From contig JAYRKL010000002.1 of NCBI GenBank assembly GCA_041905795.1, forward strand, positions 124,001 through 188,000: 64,000 nucleotides of DNA, in the 5' to 3' direction. The notes below the pieces were generated by a model, which saw nothing but the letters and a program-made list of their open reading frames with translations, ran no database searches and was not told where the DNA came from. The stretch comes from SHVO01 sp041905795. GTDB lineage: Bacteria; Pseudomonadota; Alphaproteobacteria; Rhodospirillales; Rhodospirillaceae. Shown here piece after piece: positions 25,519 through 36,113 of this stretch (the first letter of the stretch is position 1; the number at the start of each line of letters is the position of its first letter). Position numbers and translations under genes: made by a program.

Positions 25519-26511
25519 TTATTCGGCGGCTTGGCGGGCGGCGTTTTGCTTGGCGGCATGCGCGGCGGCGGCGTCGCGCACCCAGGCGCCGTCGTCCCAG
25601 GCCTTGATGCGCGCGCTCATGCGTTCTTTCGCCACCGGGCCTTCGCCCTTCACCACGTTCCAGAATTCGCTCCAGTCGATCTCGCCGAAGGTGTAGTGGC
25701 CGGTCTTCGCATCGAGCTTCAGCTTGGCGTCCGGCACGGTGAGTCCCAGCGCTTCCGCCTGCGGCACGGTGGCGTCGACGAAGCGCTGGCGCAGTTCGTC
25801 GTTGGTTTCGCGCTTGATGCGCCAGCGCAGGGACTGGGCGGTGTTGGGCGAGGCGTCGTCCGGCGGTCCGAACATCATCAGCGACGGCCACCACCAGCGA
25901 TTGATCGCGTCCTGGGCCATTTCCTTCTGCTCGGGCGTGCCGTTGGCCATGGCCATCATGATCTCGTAGCCCTGGCGCTGGTGGAAACTCTCTTCCTTGC
26001 AGATGCGCACCATGGCGCGGGCGTAGGGGCCGTAAGACGTCCGTTGCAGGGCGACCTGGTTCATGATCGCCGCGCCGTCCACCAGCCAGCCGACGGCGCC
26101 GATATCGGCCCAGTTGAGCGTGGGGTAGTTGAAGATGGTCGAGTATTTGGCCTTGCCGGTGTGCAAGGCCTCGATCATTTCCTCGCGGGAGGTGCCCAGG
26201 GTCTCGGCGGCCGAGTAGAGATAGAGGCCATGGCCGCCTTCGTCCTGCACCTTCGCCAGCAGCACGGCCTTGCGGCGGAGCGACGGCGCGCGGCCGATCC
26301 AGTTGCCTTCCGGCAGCATGCCGACGATTTCCGAATGGGCGTGTTGCGAAATCTGGCGCACCAGGGTGCGGCGATAGGCCGCCGGCATCCAGTCCTTGGG
26401 CTCGATGAATTCATCGGCCGCGACGCGGGCTTCGAAGGCGTCCAGCGCGTCCTGCGGTTCCTTATCGACCGCCATCTTGGCGGGCTGTTTTTGCAACTCG
26501 GTCGTGTACAT
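25519..26511 (-). CDS. paaA: Phenylacetyl-CoA epoxidase catalytic subunit PaaA
   Basis: The 330-residue di-iron oxygenase subunit catalyses 1,2-epoxidation of the phenylacetyl-CoA ring. Iron-ligand-type motifs are DEGGHGLY (about 90-97) and KEESFHQRQGYEIM; INRWWWPSLMMFGPPD is a family signature. The N-terminus is MYTTELQKQP. ATG 26511 has GGGAGCAGG just upstream. It is first gene of paaABCDE and has its own strong promoter at 26544-26572, although paaJ lies upstream on the same strand. Confidence 0.97.
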   Translation of the reverse strand: MYTTELQKQPAKMAVDKEPQDALDAFEARVAADEFIEPKDWMPAAYRRTLVRQISQHAHSEIVGMLPEGNWIGRAPSLRRKAVLLAKVQDEGGHGLYLYSAAETLGTSREEMIEALHTGKAKYSTIFNYPTLNWADIGAVGWLVDGAAIMNQVALQRTSYGPYARAMVRICKEESFHQRQGYEIMMAMANGTPEQKEMAQDAINRWWWPSLMMFGPPDDASPNTAQSLRWRIKRETNDELRQRFVDATVPQAEALGLTVPDAKLKLDAKTGHYTFGEIDWSEFWNVVKGEGPVAKERMSARIKAWDDGAWVRDAAAAHAAKQNAARQAAE

Positions 26512-26543
26512 GTCCTGCTCCCGGCCCACGCGGGCATGCGCGG

Positions 26544-26572
26544 ATTATAGGATTAGCCGACTAATCGGTCAA
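26544..26572 (-). promoter_or_regulatory. paaA promoter with operator palindrome in its spacer
   Basis: On the minus strand TTGACC (26572-26567), a 17-bp spacer and TATAAT (26549-26544) form a near-consensus sigma-70 promoter. The spacer contains the perfect inverted repeat GATTAG-TCGG-CTAATC (26566-26551). The wider site fits the symmetric pattern TTNNCCGANTANTCGGNNAA, of TetR/PaaR operator type. A repressor bound here would block RNA polymerase directly. The predicted transcription start is about 25 bp before the paaA ATG. Confidence 0.8.
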
Positions 26573-26613
26573 TTAATATGGCGAAAGGTCCAATCCTCAG
26601 AGTTTACAACTGT

Positions 26614-27819
26614 TTAGGCGGCCTTTTCCAGCAGCAGCGCGATCCCCTGGCCGACCCCGATACACATTGTGCACAAAGCATAATTTCCGCTCCGGGCCTG
26701 GAGTTCCAGGGCGGCGGTCTGGGCCAGGCGGGCGCCGGACATGCCCAAAGGATGTCCAAGAGCGATGGCGCCGCCGTTGGGGTTGACGTTGTCGGCGTCG
26801 TCGGCCACGCCCAGCTGGCGCAGGACCGCGAGACCCTGGGCGGCGAAGGCTTCGTTGAGTTCGATCACGTCCATCTGGCCGATGGCCAGTTTCTGGCGGG
26901 CCAGCAGCTTCTGCACCGCCGGCACCGGGCCGATGCCCATGACGCGCGGGGCCACGCCGGCGGCGGCGGCGGCGCGGATGCGCGCCAGCGGCGTCAGGCC
27001 GAACTTCTTCACCATCTCCCCGCTCGCCACCAGGATGGCGCAGGCGCCGTCGTTGACGCCGCTGGCGTTGCCGGCGGTGATGGTGCCGTTCGGGCGCACG
27101 ATCGGCTTCAGCTTGGCCAGGGATTCGATGGTGGTGGCGCGCGGGTGCTCGTCCTTGTCGACGGTGATGGCTTCGCCCTTGGCCTGCGGGATCACCACCG
27201 GCGCGATTTCCCTGGCGAGGCGGCCGTTCTGTTGGGCGGCGAGCGCCTTGGTCTGGCTGCGCAGGGCGAACTTGTCCTGGTCTTCGCGGCTGATCTTGAA
27301 GTCGTCGGCCACGTTCTCGGCGGTTTCCGGCATGGAATCGGTGCCGTATCTGGCCTTCATCTGCGCGTTGACGAAGCGCCAGCCGATGGTGGTGTCGAAG
27401 ATCTGCGCAGTGCGGCTGAAGGCGCTGTCGGCCTTGCCTTGCACGAACGGGGCGCGGGTCATGCTTTCCACGCCGCCGGCGACGATCATGTCGGCGTCGC
27501 CGGCCTTGATGGCGCGCGCCGCCATGGCGACGGCGTCGAGGCCTGAGCCGCAAAGACGATTGATGGTGGTGCCGGGCACTTGCTGATCCATGCCGGCGAG
27601 CAGGGCGGACATGCGCGCGACGTTGCGGTTGTCTTCGCCGGCCTGGTTGGCGCAGCCCATGATGACGTCGTCCACCAGCGCCCAGTCCAGCGTGGGCGAG
27701 CGCGTCATCAGCGCCTTGATCGCATGGGCCAGCAGGTCGTCGGGGCGCACCTGGGCCAGCGCGCCGGCGTAGCGGCCGATGGGCGTGCGGATGGCGTCGC
27801 AGAGGAAAACGTCGGTCAT
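26614..27819 (-). CDS. paaJ: 3-oxoadipyl-CoA / 3-oxo-5,6-dehydrosuberyl-CoA thiolase PaaJ
   Basis: The 401-residue thiolase has acyl-accepting Cys90 in NRLCGSGLDAV, GGVESMTRAPFV, NEAFAAQGLAVLRQ (NEAF), NPNGGAIALGHPLGMSGAR (His base) and CTMCIGVGQG (second Cys) near the C-terminus. The beginning DVFLCDAIRTPIGRYAGAL is typical of PcaF/PaaJ. It cleaves the two beta-keto CoA intermediates of the pathway. PcaF of the beta-ketoadipate route has the same fold and is the alternative, but position between paaI and paaA favours PaaJ. Confidence 0.93.
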   Translation of the reverse strand: MTDVFLCDAIRTPIGRYAGALAQVRPDDLLAHAIKALMTRSPTLDWALVDDVIMGCANQAGEDNRNVARMSALLAGMDQQVPGTTINRLCGSGLDAVAMAARAIKAGDADMIVAGGVESMTRAPFVQGKADSAFSRTAQIFDTTIGWRFVNAQMKARYGTDSMPETAENVADDFKISREDQDKFALRSQTKALAAQQNGRLAREIAPVVIPQAKGEAITVDKDEHPRATTIESLAKLKPIVRPNGTITAGNASGVNDGACAILVASGEMVKKFGLTPLARIRAAAAAGVAPRVMGIGPVPAVQKLLARQKLAIGQMDVIELNEAFAAQGLAVLRQLGVADDADNVNPNGGAIALGHPLGMSGARLAQTAALELQARSGNYALCTMCIGVGQGIALLLEKAA

Positions 27820-27837
27820 GGGTGGGGTCCTTGGATT

Positions 27838-28257
27838 CTAAATAACGGTGCCGGGCAGTGCCCGAGAGAGGCCCTGGAATTCAGCGATGGTGCGGCCGTC
27901 CTCGCCGAACACCTTCACGGCGTAGACGCCGCTGCGGCCGCGCAGCGAAGACTCCTTCGCTTCTGCCGTCACGCGCTCGCCCTTCTTGCCGGGGTCGAGG
28001 AAGACGATGGTTGCGCTCTGCGCCACCGTCGGCACGTTGCGCGAGTTGCAGGCGTAGGCGAAGGCGGTGTCGGCGAGGGAGAACAGCATGCCGCCATGGG
28101 CGATGCCGTGGCCGTTCAGCATGTCGGCACGCAAGGTCATACTGATGCGGGCGTAGCCCTCGTCGATGTCTTCGATCTCCACGCCCCAGGCCGGGCCGGT
28201 GCCCTCGCGCGACAGCATGGTTTCGGCAATGTGACGGGCGCGTTCTTTGGGGGTCAT
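27838..28257 (-). CDS. paaI: Hydroxyphenylacetyl-CoA thioesterase PaaI
   Basis: The 139-residue single hot-dog protein has the family motif NGHGIAHGGMLFSLADTAFAYACNS (key parts HGIAHGG and SLADTAFAYA with catalytic Asp), close in pattern to characterised PaaI. It releases CoA from ring-hydroxylated phenylacetyl-CoA that cannot proceed through the pathway. It lies 18 bp upstream of paaJ and probably heads a paaI-paaJ unit reading on into paaABCDE; it is divergent from paaG. Confidence 0.92.
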   Translation of the reverse strand: MTPKERARHIAETMLSREGTGPAWGVEIEDIDEGYARISMTLRADMLNGHGIAHGGMLFSLADTAFAYACNSRNVPTVAQSATIVFLDPGKKGERVTAEAKESSLRGRSGVYAVKVFGEDGRTIAEFQGLSRALPGTVI

Positions 28258-28286
28258 TTCTGTATTTTCACGCTATTTTGATGCAG

Positions 28287-28315
28287 TAACTAGCGCATAA
28301 AGTAGCGCTTGCCAA
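28287..28315 (-). promoter_or_regulatory. Candidate paaI promoter
   Basis: On the minus strand TTGGCA (28315-28310), 17 bp, TAGTTA (28292-28287), about 30 bp from the paaI start. The spacer and flank contain TAGCGC repeats (28291-28296 and 28303-28308) and a CGCTA..TAGCG inverted pair. Moderate match only. Confidence 0.4.
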
Positions 28316-28354
28316 GAATTCGTCGACCGGCCATTCTGCTAATTATTCCCCTGA

Positions 28355-28399
28355 GCATCATGCCGAAAAGTGGAAGCCGGTTTTCGGCTAACATGATGC
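28355..28399. repeat. Interspersed palindromic repeat, GAAAAGTGG..CCGGTTTTC type, copy 2
   Basis: Long imperfect hairpin: GCATCATG (28355-28362) pairs with CATGATGC (28392-28399), and CCGAAAA (28363-28369) pairs with TTTTCGG (28381-28387). Its core is the reverse complement of the repeat at 5637-5658. It sits just upstream of the paaG ribosome-binding site and could influence its transcript start. Confidence 0.65.
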
Positions 28400-28426
28400 G
28401 ACCAATATGGGTCTAGGAGTATACTT

Positions 28427-29215
28427 GTGGCCGAAACGATTATTTACGAAGTCGTTGACGGTGTTGCGCGCCTGACGCTCAACCGCCCCGACCGTCTCAA
28501 CAGTTTCACCGTCGTCATGCATGAAGAAGTGGCCGCGGCGTTGAAGGACGCGGAAGCCAACGACGCCGTGCGCGTGCTGGTGCTGACCGGCGCGGGCCGC
28601 GGTTTCTGCGCCGGCCAGGACCTGGCCGACCGCGCGGTGAAACCCGGCGGCGAGGCGGTCGATCTCGGCGCGTCCGTGGACAAATATTGGGCTCCGTTGA
28701 TCCGGCGCATCACCGGATTACGTAAGCCGGTGATCAGCGCGGTCAACGGCGTGGCCGCCGGCGCCGGGGCCAATGTCGCCCTGGCCGGCGACATCGTCAT
28801 CGCCGCCCGCAGCGCCAAGTTCATCCAGTCTTTCGCGAATATTGGTCTGATTCCCGACTCGGGCGGCACCTGGGTGCTGCCGCGCCTCGTCGGCCAGGCC
28901 CGCGCCCTGGGCCTGGCGCTCACCGGCGATCCGCTGACGGCCGAAACGGCTGAACAGTGGGGCCTGATCTGGAAGTGCGTCGACGACGACAAGCTCCAGG
29001 ACGAAGTGAACGCGCTCGCCGCCAAGTTCGCCAAGGGCCCGACACGCGGCCTTGCCGCCACCAAAGCGCTGATCCGCAATTCCTGGCAGCACAGCCTGGA
29101 TGCCGAACTCGACATCGAGCGCGACACCATGCGCGACCTTGGCTACAGCGCCGACTACAAGGAAGGTGTCGCCGCCTTCCTGGAAAAACGCAAACCGGCC
29201 TTCACCGGAAAATAA
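28427..29215 (+). CDS. paaG: 1,2-epoxyphenylacetyl-CoA isomerase PaaG
   Basis: The 262-residue crotonase-fold enzyme converts ring epoxide to oxepin-CoA and also shifts the double bond later in the pathway. Seen are GRGFCAGQDLADR (CoA/oxyanion loop), VNGVAAGAGANVALAGDIV (second oxyanion Gly) and IGLIPDSGGTWVLPRLVG with the catalytic Asp characteristic of PaaG rather than a hydratase Glu. It uses GTG 28427 preceded by TAGGAG. It is first of paaG-paaZ-paaK on the plus strand, divergent from paaI. Confidence 0.95.
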   Translation: MAETIIYEVVDGVARLTLNRPDRLNSFTVVMHEEVAAALKDAEANDAVRVLVLTGAGRGFCAGQDLADRAVKPGGEAVDLGASVDKYWAPLIRRITGLRKPVISAVNGVAAGAGANVALAGDIVIAARSAKFIQSFANIGLIPDSGGTWVLPRLVGQARALGLALTGDPLTAETAEQWGLIWKCVDDDKLQDEVNALAAKFAKGPTRGLAATKALIRNSWQHSLDAELDIERDTMRDLGYSADYKEGVAAFLEKRKPAFTGK

Positions 29216-29238
29216 GAAACACCACAGAGGAGCACGCT

Positions 29239-31269
29239 ATGGGTAGTGTCCTGCGCCTGAAAAGCTTTGCCGAGAACGCCTGGACCGAGGGTAAGCGGCT
29301 CCAGCCGGTGTATTCCGCCATCACCGGTGACGTGATCGCCGAGACCGGCAGCGACGGCCTCGACTTCGGCGCCATGGCCGACTACGCCCGCAAGGTCGGC
29401 GGCCCGGCCTTGCGCAAGCTCACCTTCCACGAGCGCGCCGCCATGCTCAAAGCCCTCGCGAACGCCGTCATGGCGCGCAAGGACGAGCTTTATCAGCTGT
29501 CCTATTCCACCGGCGCCACCAAGGTGGACAGCTGGATCGACATCGAAGGCGGCGCCGGCACGCTGTTTTCCTTCGCCTCCAAAGGCCGCCGCGAGCTGCC
29601 CAACGACACCATCCTCATCGACGGCGACCCCGAGATCGTCAGCAAAGGCGGCACCTTCATCGGCCAGCACGTCTACACCTCGCTCCTGGGCGTGGGCGTG
29701 CACATCAACGCCTTCAATTTCCCGGTGTGGGGCATGCTGGAGAAGCTGGGCCCGACCTTGCTCGGCGGCGTGCCGGCCATCGTCAAGCCGGCGTCGGCCA
29801 CGGCTTATGTCACCGAGCAGTGCGTGCGCATCATGCTCGAGGCCGGCGTGCTGCCGCCGGGCGCCCTGCAGCTGATCTCCGGCTCGGCCGGCGATCTCCT
29901 CGACCACCTGACGTGCCAGGATCTGGTGTCCTTCACCGGCTCCGCCCAGACCGCCATGAAGCTCCAGAGCCATCCGGTCATGGCGCGCGAGTCCGTGCGC
30001 TTCGTGGCGGAACGTGACTCCCTCAACGCCTCGATCCTGGCGCCCGACGCCACCCCGGACGCGCCTGAGTTCGACCTGTTCGTGAAAGAGGTGGTCAAGG
30101 AGATGACCGTGAAGGCGGGCCAGAAGTGCACCGCCATCCGCCGCGCCATCGTCCCGGCCAACCTGATCGACAAGGTGCAGGCGGCCATCGGCGCGCGCCT
30201 GGAAAAGACCACCATCGGCGACCCGCGCCTGGAAACCACGCGCATGGGCGCGCTCGCCAGCCTCGATCAGCTCAAAGACGTACGCGCGAAAGTGCAGGAA
30301 CTGGCCCAGGTGGCCAGGACCGTGTGGGGCGATCCCAACCAGGTGAAGATCGAGGGTGACGGCGTGCAGAAGGGCGCCTTCATCTCGCCGATCCTCCTGC
30401 GCACCGACGACCCCTGGAGAGCCGACGCCGTGCACGACGTCGAGGCCTTCGGCCCGGTCGCGACCGTCATGCCGTACAAGGATCTGGACGACGCCATCGC
30501 CTTGGCCAACAGGGGCAAGGGTTCGCTCGCCATCTCCGTGTTCACCCATGACTCCGCCATCGCCCGCCAGGTCGTGCTGGGGGCGGGCGCCTATCACGGG
30601 CGCATGGTGTTCATCGACCGCGACTGCGCCAAGGAATCCACCGGCCACGGTTCGCCGCTGCCGGTGCTGATCCACGGCGGCCCCGGCCGCGCCGGCGGCG
30701 GCGAGGAAATGGGCGGCATCCGCGGGGTGAAGCATTACATGCAGCGCACCGCCCTCCAGGGCAGCCCGACGTTGCTGGGCGGCATCGTCAACAGCTATAT
30801 GCCCGGCGGCGCGCAGGAGATCGCCACGCGCCATCCGTTCCGCCTCAGGTTCGGCGAACTCAACGTCGGCTACACCTTCAAGAGCGGCCTCAGGAAAATC
30901 ACCCTCGAAGACATCGAGCATTTCGCCAATTTCACCGGCGACACCTTCTACGCCCATATGGACGAAGAAGCCGCGGCGGCGAACCCGTTCTTCCCCGGCC
31001 GCGTCGCCCACGGCTACCTGCTGCTGTCCTTCGCCGCCGGCCTGTTCGTGGACCCGGCGCCGGGGCCGGTGCTGGCCAACTACGGTCTGGAAGGGCTTCG
31101 CTTCGTGAAGCCGGTCTCGCCCGGCGACAGCATCCGCGTCACACTGACCGTGAAATCCAAGGCCCAGCGCAAGCCGGAATACGGCGAAGTCAAATGGGCC
31201 GTGCAGATTTTCAACCAGGCCGACGAGCAGGTCGCGGTCTATGATCTGCTCACCATGAACGCGCTCTGA
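29239..31269 (+). CDS. paaZ: Bifunctional oxepin-CoA hydrolase / 3-oxo-5,6-dehydrosuberyl-CoA semialdehyde dehydrogenase PaaZ
   Basis: This is a 676-residue fusion. The aldehyde dehydrogenase domain spans about 1-520, with VGVHINAFNFPVWGMLEKL, SFTGSAQTAMKL, general base Glu258 (FVAERDSLNAS) and nucleophile Cys297 (GQKCTAIRRA). The C-terminal MaoC-like hydratase domain (about 535-676) has the GDTFYAHMD..AAANPFFPGRVAHGYLLLS motif (Asp, His pair). It opens the oxepin ring and oxidises the aldehyde. ATG 29239 is preceded by AGAGGAG. It lies 23 bp after paaG. Confidence 0.97.
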   Translation: MGSVLRLKSFAENAWTEGKRLQPVYSAITGDVIAETGSDGLDFGAMADYARKVGGPALRKLTFHERAAMLKALANAVMARKDELYQLSYSTGATKVDSWIDIEGGAGTLFSFASKGRRELPNDTILIDGDPEIVSKGGTFIGQHVYTSLLGVGVHINAFNFPVWGMLEKLGPTLLGGVPAIVKPASATAYVTEQCVRIMLEAGVLPPGALQLISGSAGDLLDHLTCQDLVSFTGSAQTAMKLQSHPVMARESVRFVAERDSLNASILAPDATPDAPEFDLFVKEVVKEMTVKAGQKCTAIRRAIVPANLIDKVQAAIGARLEKTTIGDPRLETTRMGALASLDQLKDVRAKVQELAQVARTVWGDPNQVKIEGDGVQKGAFISPILLRTDDPWRADAVHDVEAFGPVATVMPYKDLDDAIALANRGKGSLAISVFTHDSAIARQVVLGAGAYHGRMVFIDRDCAKESTGHGSPLPVLIHGGPGRAGGGEEMGGIRGVKHYMQRTALQGSPTLLGGIVNSYMPGGAQEIATRHPFRLRFGELNVGYTFKSGLRKITLEDIEHFANFTGDTFYAHMDEEAAAANPFFPGRVAHGYLLLSFAAGLFVDPAPGPVLANYGLEGLRFVKPVSPGDSIRVTLTVKSKAQRKPEYGEVKWAVQIFNQADEQVAVYDLLTMNAL

Positions 31270-31285
31270 CATCGCCGGTGGCGCC

Positions 31286-32566
31286 ATGGCCACCTATGAG
31301 GACATCGAAGCTGTATCGCACGCCGAGCTGCGGGCGGTACAGCGCGAGCGCCTGACGTGGTCCCTGGCCCACGCCTATCACGGCAACCCCGCTTACCGCG
31401 CCTTGTTCGACGCCGCCGGCGTCACGCCGGAGGATATGAAATCGCTCGACGACCTCGCGCGGTTCCCCTTCACCACCAAGACCGATCTCCGCGACGCCTA
31501 TCCCTTCGGCTTCTTCGCCGTGCCGATGGAGCGGATCGCGCGCCTGCATGCGTCCTCCGGCACCACCGGTAAACCCACGGTCGTCGCGTATACCCGCAAA
31601 GACCTCGCCACCTGGGCACAGGTGATGGCGCGCTCGATCCATGCCGCCGGCGGACGGCCGGGCATGAAGGTGCATGTGGCCTATGGCTACGGCCTGTTCA
31701 CCGGCGGTCTTGGGGCGCATTACGGCGCCGAGCATCTGGGCTGCACGGTCATTCCCATGTCCGGGGGGCAGACCGAGAAACAGGTGCAGCTGATCACTGA
31801 CTTCAAGCCCGAGATCATCATGGTGACGCCGTCCTATGCGCTGGCGATCCTCGATGAGTTCCGCCGCCAGGGGCTCGACCCCGCCGCCTCCAGCCTCAAG
31901 ATCGGCCTCATGGGCGCGGAGCCCTGGACCGAGAAGATGCGCGCCGAGATCGAGGCCGGCTTCGCCATGCAGGCCCTCGATATCTACGGCCTGTCGGAAG
32001 TGATCGGCCCCGGCGTGGCGCAGGAATACGCCGATACCCGCGACGGATTGACCATCTGGGAGGATCACTTCTATCCCGAGGTAGTGGACCCCGCGAGCGG
32101 CGAGGTCCTTGCCGAGGGACAGGAAGGTGAACTGGTGCTCACCTCGCTCACCAAGGAAGCCATGCCGGTGATCCGCTACCGCACCAGGGATCTGGTGAAG
32201 CTGCTGCCGGGCACGGGCCGGGCGATGCGGCGCATGACCCGCATCACCGGACGCTCCGACGACATGCTGCTGATCCGCGGCGTCAATGTGTTTCCGAGTC
32301 AGGTGGAGGAACAGGTGCTGCGCTGCGCCGATCTCGCGCCGCTCTACCTGATCGAGGTCAGCCGCCCGGGGCGCCTGGACGAAATCACGGTGCGCGTCGA
32401 GCTGCGGCCAGGCAGCGCCGCGGCCAAGGATGCTGTGGCCCAGGAGTTGTTCGGACGCATCAAGGACAATATCGGCGTTACCGCCAGGATCGAAGTGCTG
32501 CCGCCCGGGTCCCTGGAGCGGTCCCAAGGCAAAGCCAGGCGCGTGATCGATCTGCGGCCAAAATAA
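31286..32566 (+). CDS. paaK: Phenylacetate-CoA ligase PaaK
   Basis: The 426-residue ANL-superfamily ligase activates phenylacetate with ATP and CoA, the entry step of the pathway. The P-loop-like motif is LHASSGTTGKPTV (about 90-102). GLMGAEPW, DIYGLSEVIGPG (A5) and RYRTRDL (Asp/Arg of A7-A8) follow, with GRSDDMLLIRGVNVFPSQVE as the hinge and LERSQGKARRVIDLR as the C-terminal Lys region. It follows paaZ by 16 bp. Confidence 0.97.
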   Translation: MATYEDIEAVSHAELRAVQRERLTWSLAHAYHGNPAYRALFDAAGVTPEDMKSLDDLARFPFTTKTDLRDAYPFGFFAVPMERIARLHASSGTTGKPTVVAYTRKDLATWAQVMARSIHAAGGRPGMKVHVAYGYGLFTGGLGAHYGAEHLGCTVIPMSGGQTEKQVQLITDFKPEIIMVTPSYALAILDEFRRQGLDPAASSLKIGLMGAEPWTEKMRAEIEAGFAMQALDIYGLSEVIGPGVAQEYADTRDGLTIWEDHFYPEVVDPASGEVLAEGQEGELVLTSLTKEAMPVIRYRTRDLVKLLPGTGRAMRRMTRITGRSDDMLLIRGVNVFPSQVEEQVLRCADLAPLYLIEVSRPGRLDEITVRVELRPGSAAAKDAVAQELFGRIKDNIGVTARIEVLPPGSLERSQGKARRVIDLRPK

Positions 32567-32736
32567 ACTCCAACGTCATCCTTGGGCGAGCGAAGCGAAA
32601 CCTTAGTTCTCCGATCGTCGCAAGGCGACGAGTCGGTGGACCCGAGGATTCGGGGCTGTAACCAAGGTGGGCTGTAGAGGGCCTTGATATTGGCGGCATT
32701 TGCGTTTGGGACAGCCCGTCTTCGTTCCTGCTCTGG

Positions 32737-32759
32737 ATCCCCGGGTCAAGCCCGGGGAT
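32737..32759. repeat. Short palindromic intergenic repeat (GTCAAGCCCGGGG type)
   Basis: ATCCCCGGG-TCAAG-CCCGGGGAT is a perfect 9-bp stem. Related palindromes occur at 61011-61040 and 61141-61161. The surrounding 229-bp gap (32567-32795) has no gene; an inverted CGATCGTCGCAAGGCGACGA segment lies near 32610-32632. Confidence 0.6.
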
Positions 32760-32795
32760 GACAGAGGGTAAAAAAATACTGGTGAAGGAAAATCG

Positions 32796-33100
32796 ATGTT
32801 CAAGTTAATCGCTCTTTATAAAACCCCACAGGATCCGGATGCCTTCATGGCCCATTATCGGGAGATCCACGTGCCCCTGGTGCTCAAGATCCCCGGGTTG
32901 CAGAAGGTTGAACTCACCAGGGTCGTGAACACCCTCATGGGCGAGCCGGGCAACTTCCTGCTGGCGGAGATGTATTTCGCCGACGAAGCCTCGTATAAAG
33001 CCGCCATGAAAAGCCCCGAGAACGCGGCTGCCGGGAAGGACCTCGGTGCGTTCGCGGCCGGATTGGTGACCCTCATGAAGGGCGAGGTTTTAAAAGTCTG

Positions 33101-33101
<1 letters not shown>
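32796..33101 (+). CDS. EthD family protein
   Basis: The 101-residue dimeric alpha-beta-barrel protein of the EthD family shows FKLIALYKTPQDPDAFMAHYREIHVPLV, where PDAFMAHYREIHVPL is the family signature, then LTRVVNT and LLAEMYFADEASYKAAMKSPE. EthD proteins accompany ring-degrading enzymes, but their reaction is often unknown. It overlaps the next start by one base (TGATG), so it is coupled to the fused beta-oxidation gene and probably serves the same pathway. Confidence 0.9.
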
Positions 33102-35173
<2,072 letters not shown>

Positions 35174-35182
35174 TTCACCGGC

Positions 35183-35968
35183 ATGGCCATCGCCTCCATC
35201 GAATATGCGCTGATCCGGAAATTGCGGGAGCTTGGCCTGCTCAAGCCCGGCGGCACGCTGATCGAATTCGGCGAAGCCAATTGGTACGGCGACGTGACGC
35301 TCGACACGCTGCGGGTGGACATCGACGCCTTCGCGCCCGACGACCGGAAAAAGTCCTTGCGCGCGGAACTGGACCAGGTGGAAGCCGCCCGGCCCAGGTT
35401 CATGGATTTCGACCTGGCGCGGATTTTCTACGACTGCTTCCTGGCGCCGTCGGTGCGCGTGGCGGTGGACCTGCACGGCACCAAGACCGCGCTCAAGCTC
35501 AACCTCAACGAGCCGGTGGCCGGCGCGCTGGCCATCCACGGTGCTCCGTTCGACATCATGTTCGATTTCGGCACCGCCGAGCATGTGTTCGACGTGCGCC
35601 AGTTCTTCGCCAACGCTCACGATGTCACCAAGCCCGGCGGCGTGATGATCCACGGCCTGCCGTGGACCGGCTGGATCGACCACGGCTTCTACAACTTCCA
35701 GCCGACCGTGTTCTTCGACCTCGCCGCCGCCAACGGCTACACGCTGCATACGCTGTGTTACGCCGCCACCAACCCGTTCACGCTGGAGTCCATCAACAGC
35801 CGCGATGCGTTCACGGCGCTGGCCAAATCCGGTGCCCTCGCGGCCAACGCCCAACTCTACGCGGTGTTCTCCAAAGGCGCCGATCAGCCGTTCCGGGTGC
35901 CCATGCAAGGCTACTACGACGGCACCTTGACCAAGGAGCAAGTCACGGCCTGGCGCTCCTTGCGTTAA
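35183..35968 (+). CDS. Methyltransferase-like protein of unknown function
   Basis: The 261-residue protein is compatible with a divergent SAM-methyltransferase fold. TLIEFGEANWYGD near residue 25 sits where motif I would be. FDIMFDFGTAEHVFDVRQFF (about 127-146) and TKPGGVMIHGLPW resemble motifs IV and V of class I methyltransferases. A classic GxGxG is not seen, so activity is uncertain. It begins 9 bp after the fused beta-oxidation gene and may be read through with it, but nothing links it to phenylacetate. No signal peptide. Confidence 0.6.
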   Translation: MAIASIEYALIRKLRELGLLKPGGTLIEFGEANWYGDVTLDTLRVDIDAFAPDDRKKSLRAELDQVEAARPRFMDFDLARIFYDCFLAPSVRVAVDLHGTKTALKLNLNEPVAGALAIHGAPFDIMFDFGTAEHVFDVRQFFANAHDVTKPGGVMIHGLPWTGWIDHGFYNFQPTVFFDLAAANGYTLHTLCYAATNPFTLESINSRDAFTALAKSGALAANAQLYAVFSKGADQPFRVPMQGYYDGTLTKEQVTAWRSLR

Positions 35969-36113
35969 GTTCCCGCTTTGGCGGTGGGCGCGGAAACCTG
36001 CATGAATGTGACGCGGCGCGGATTGATCGTCATCAATGTTGCCGCCCCGGTTTTCCGCCAGTCTGGCATCGTCCCATTTGCCTTTTAGGCTTAGTTTGGG
36101 GCGTGGAGTACGG

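Noticed and set aside
24502..26550. Open frame of about 680 codons on the plus strand across paaA, paaB and paaC
   Set aside because: Antisense to three well-identified epoxidase genes; no ribosome-binding site and no domain.
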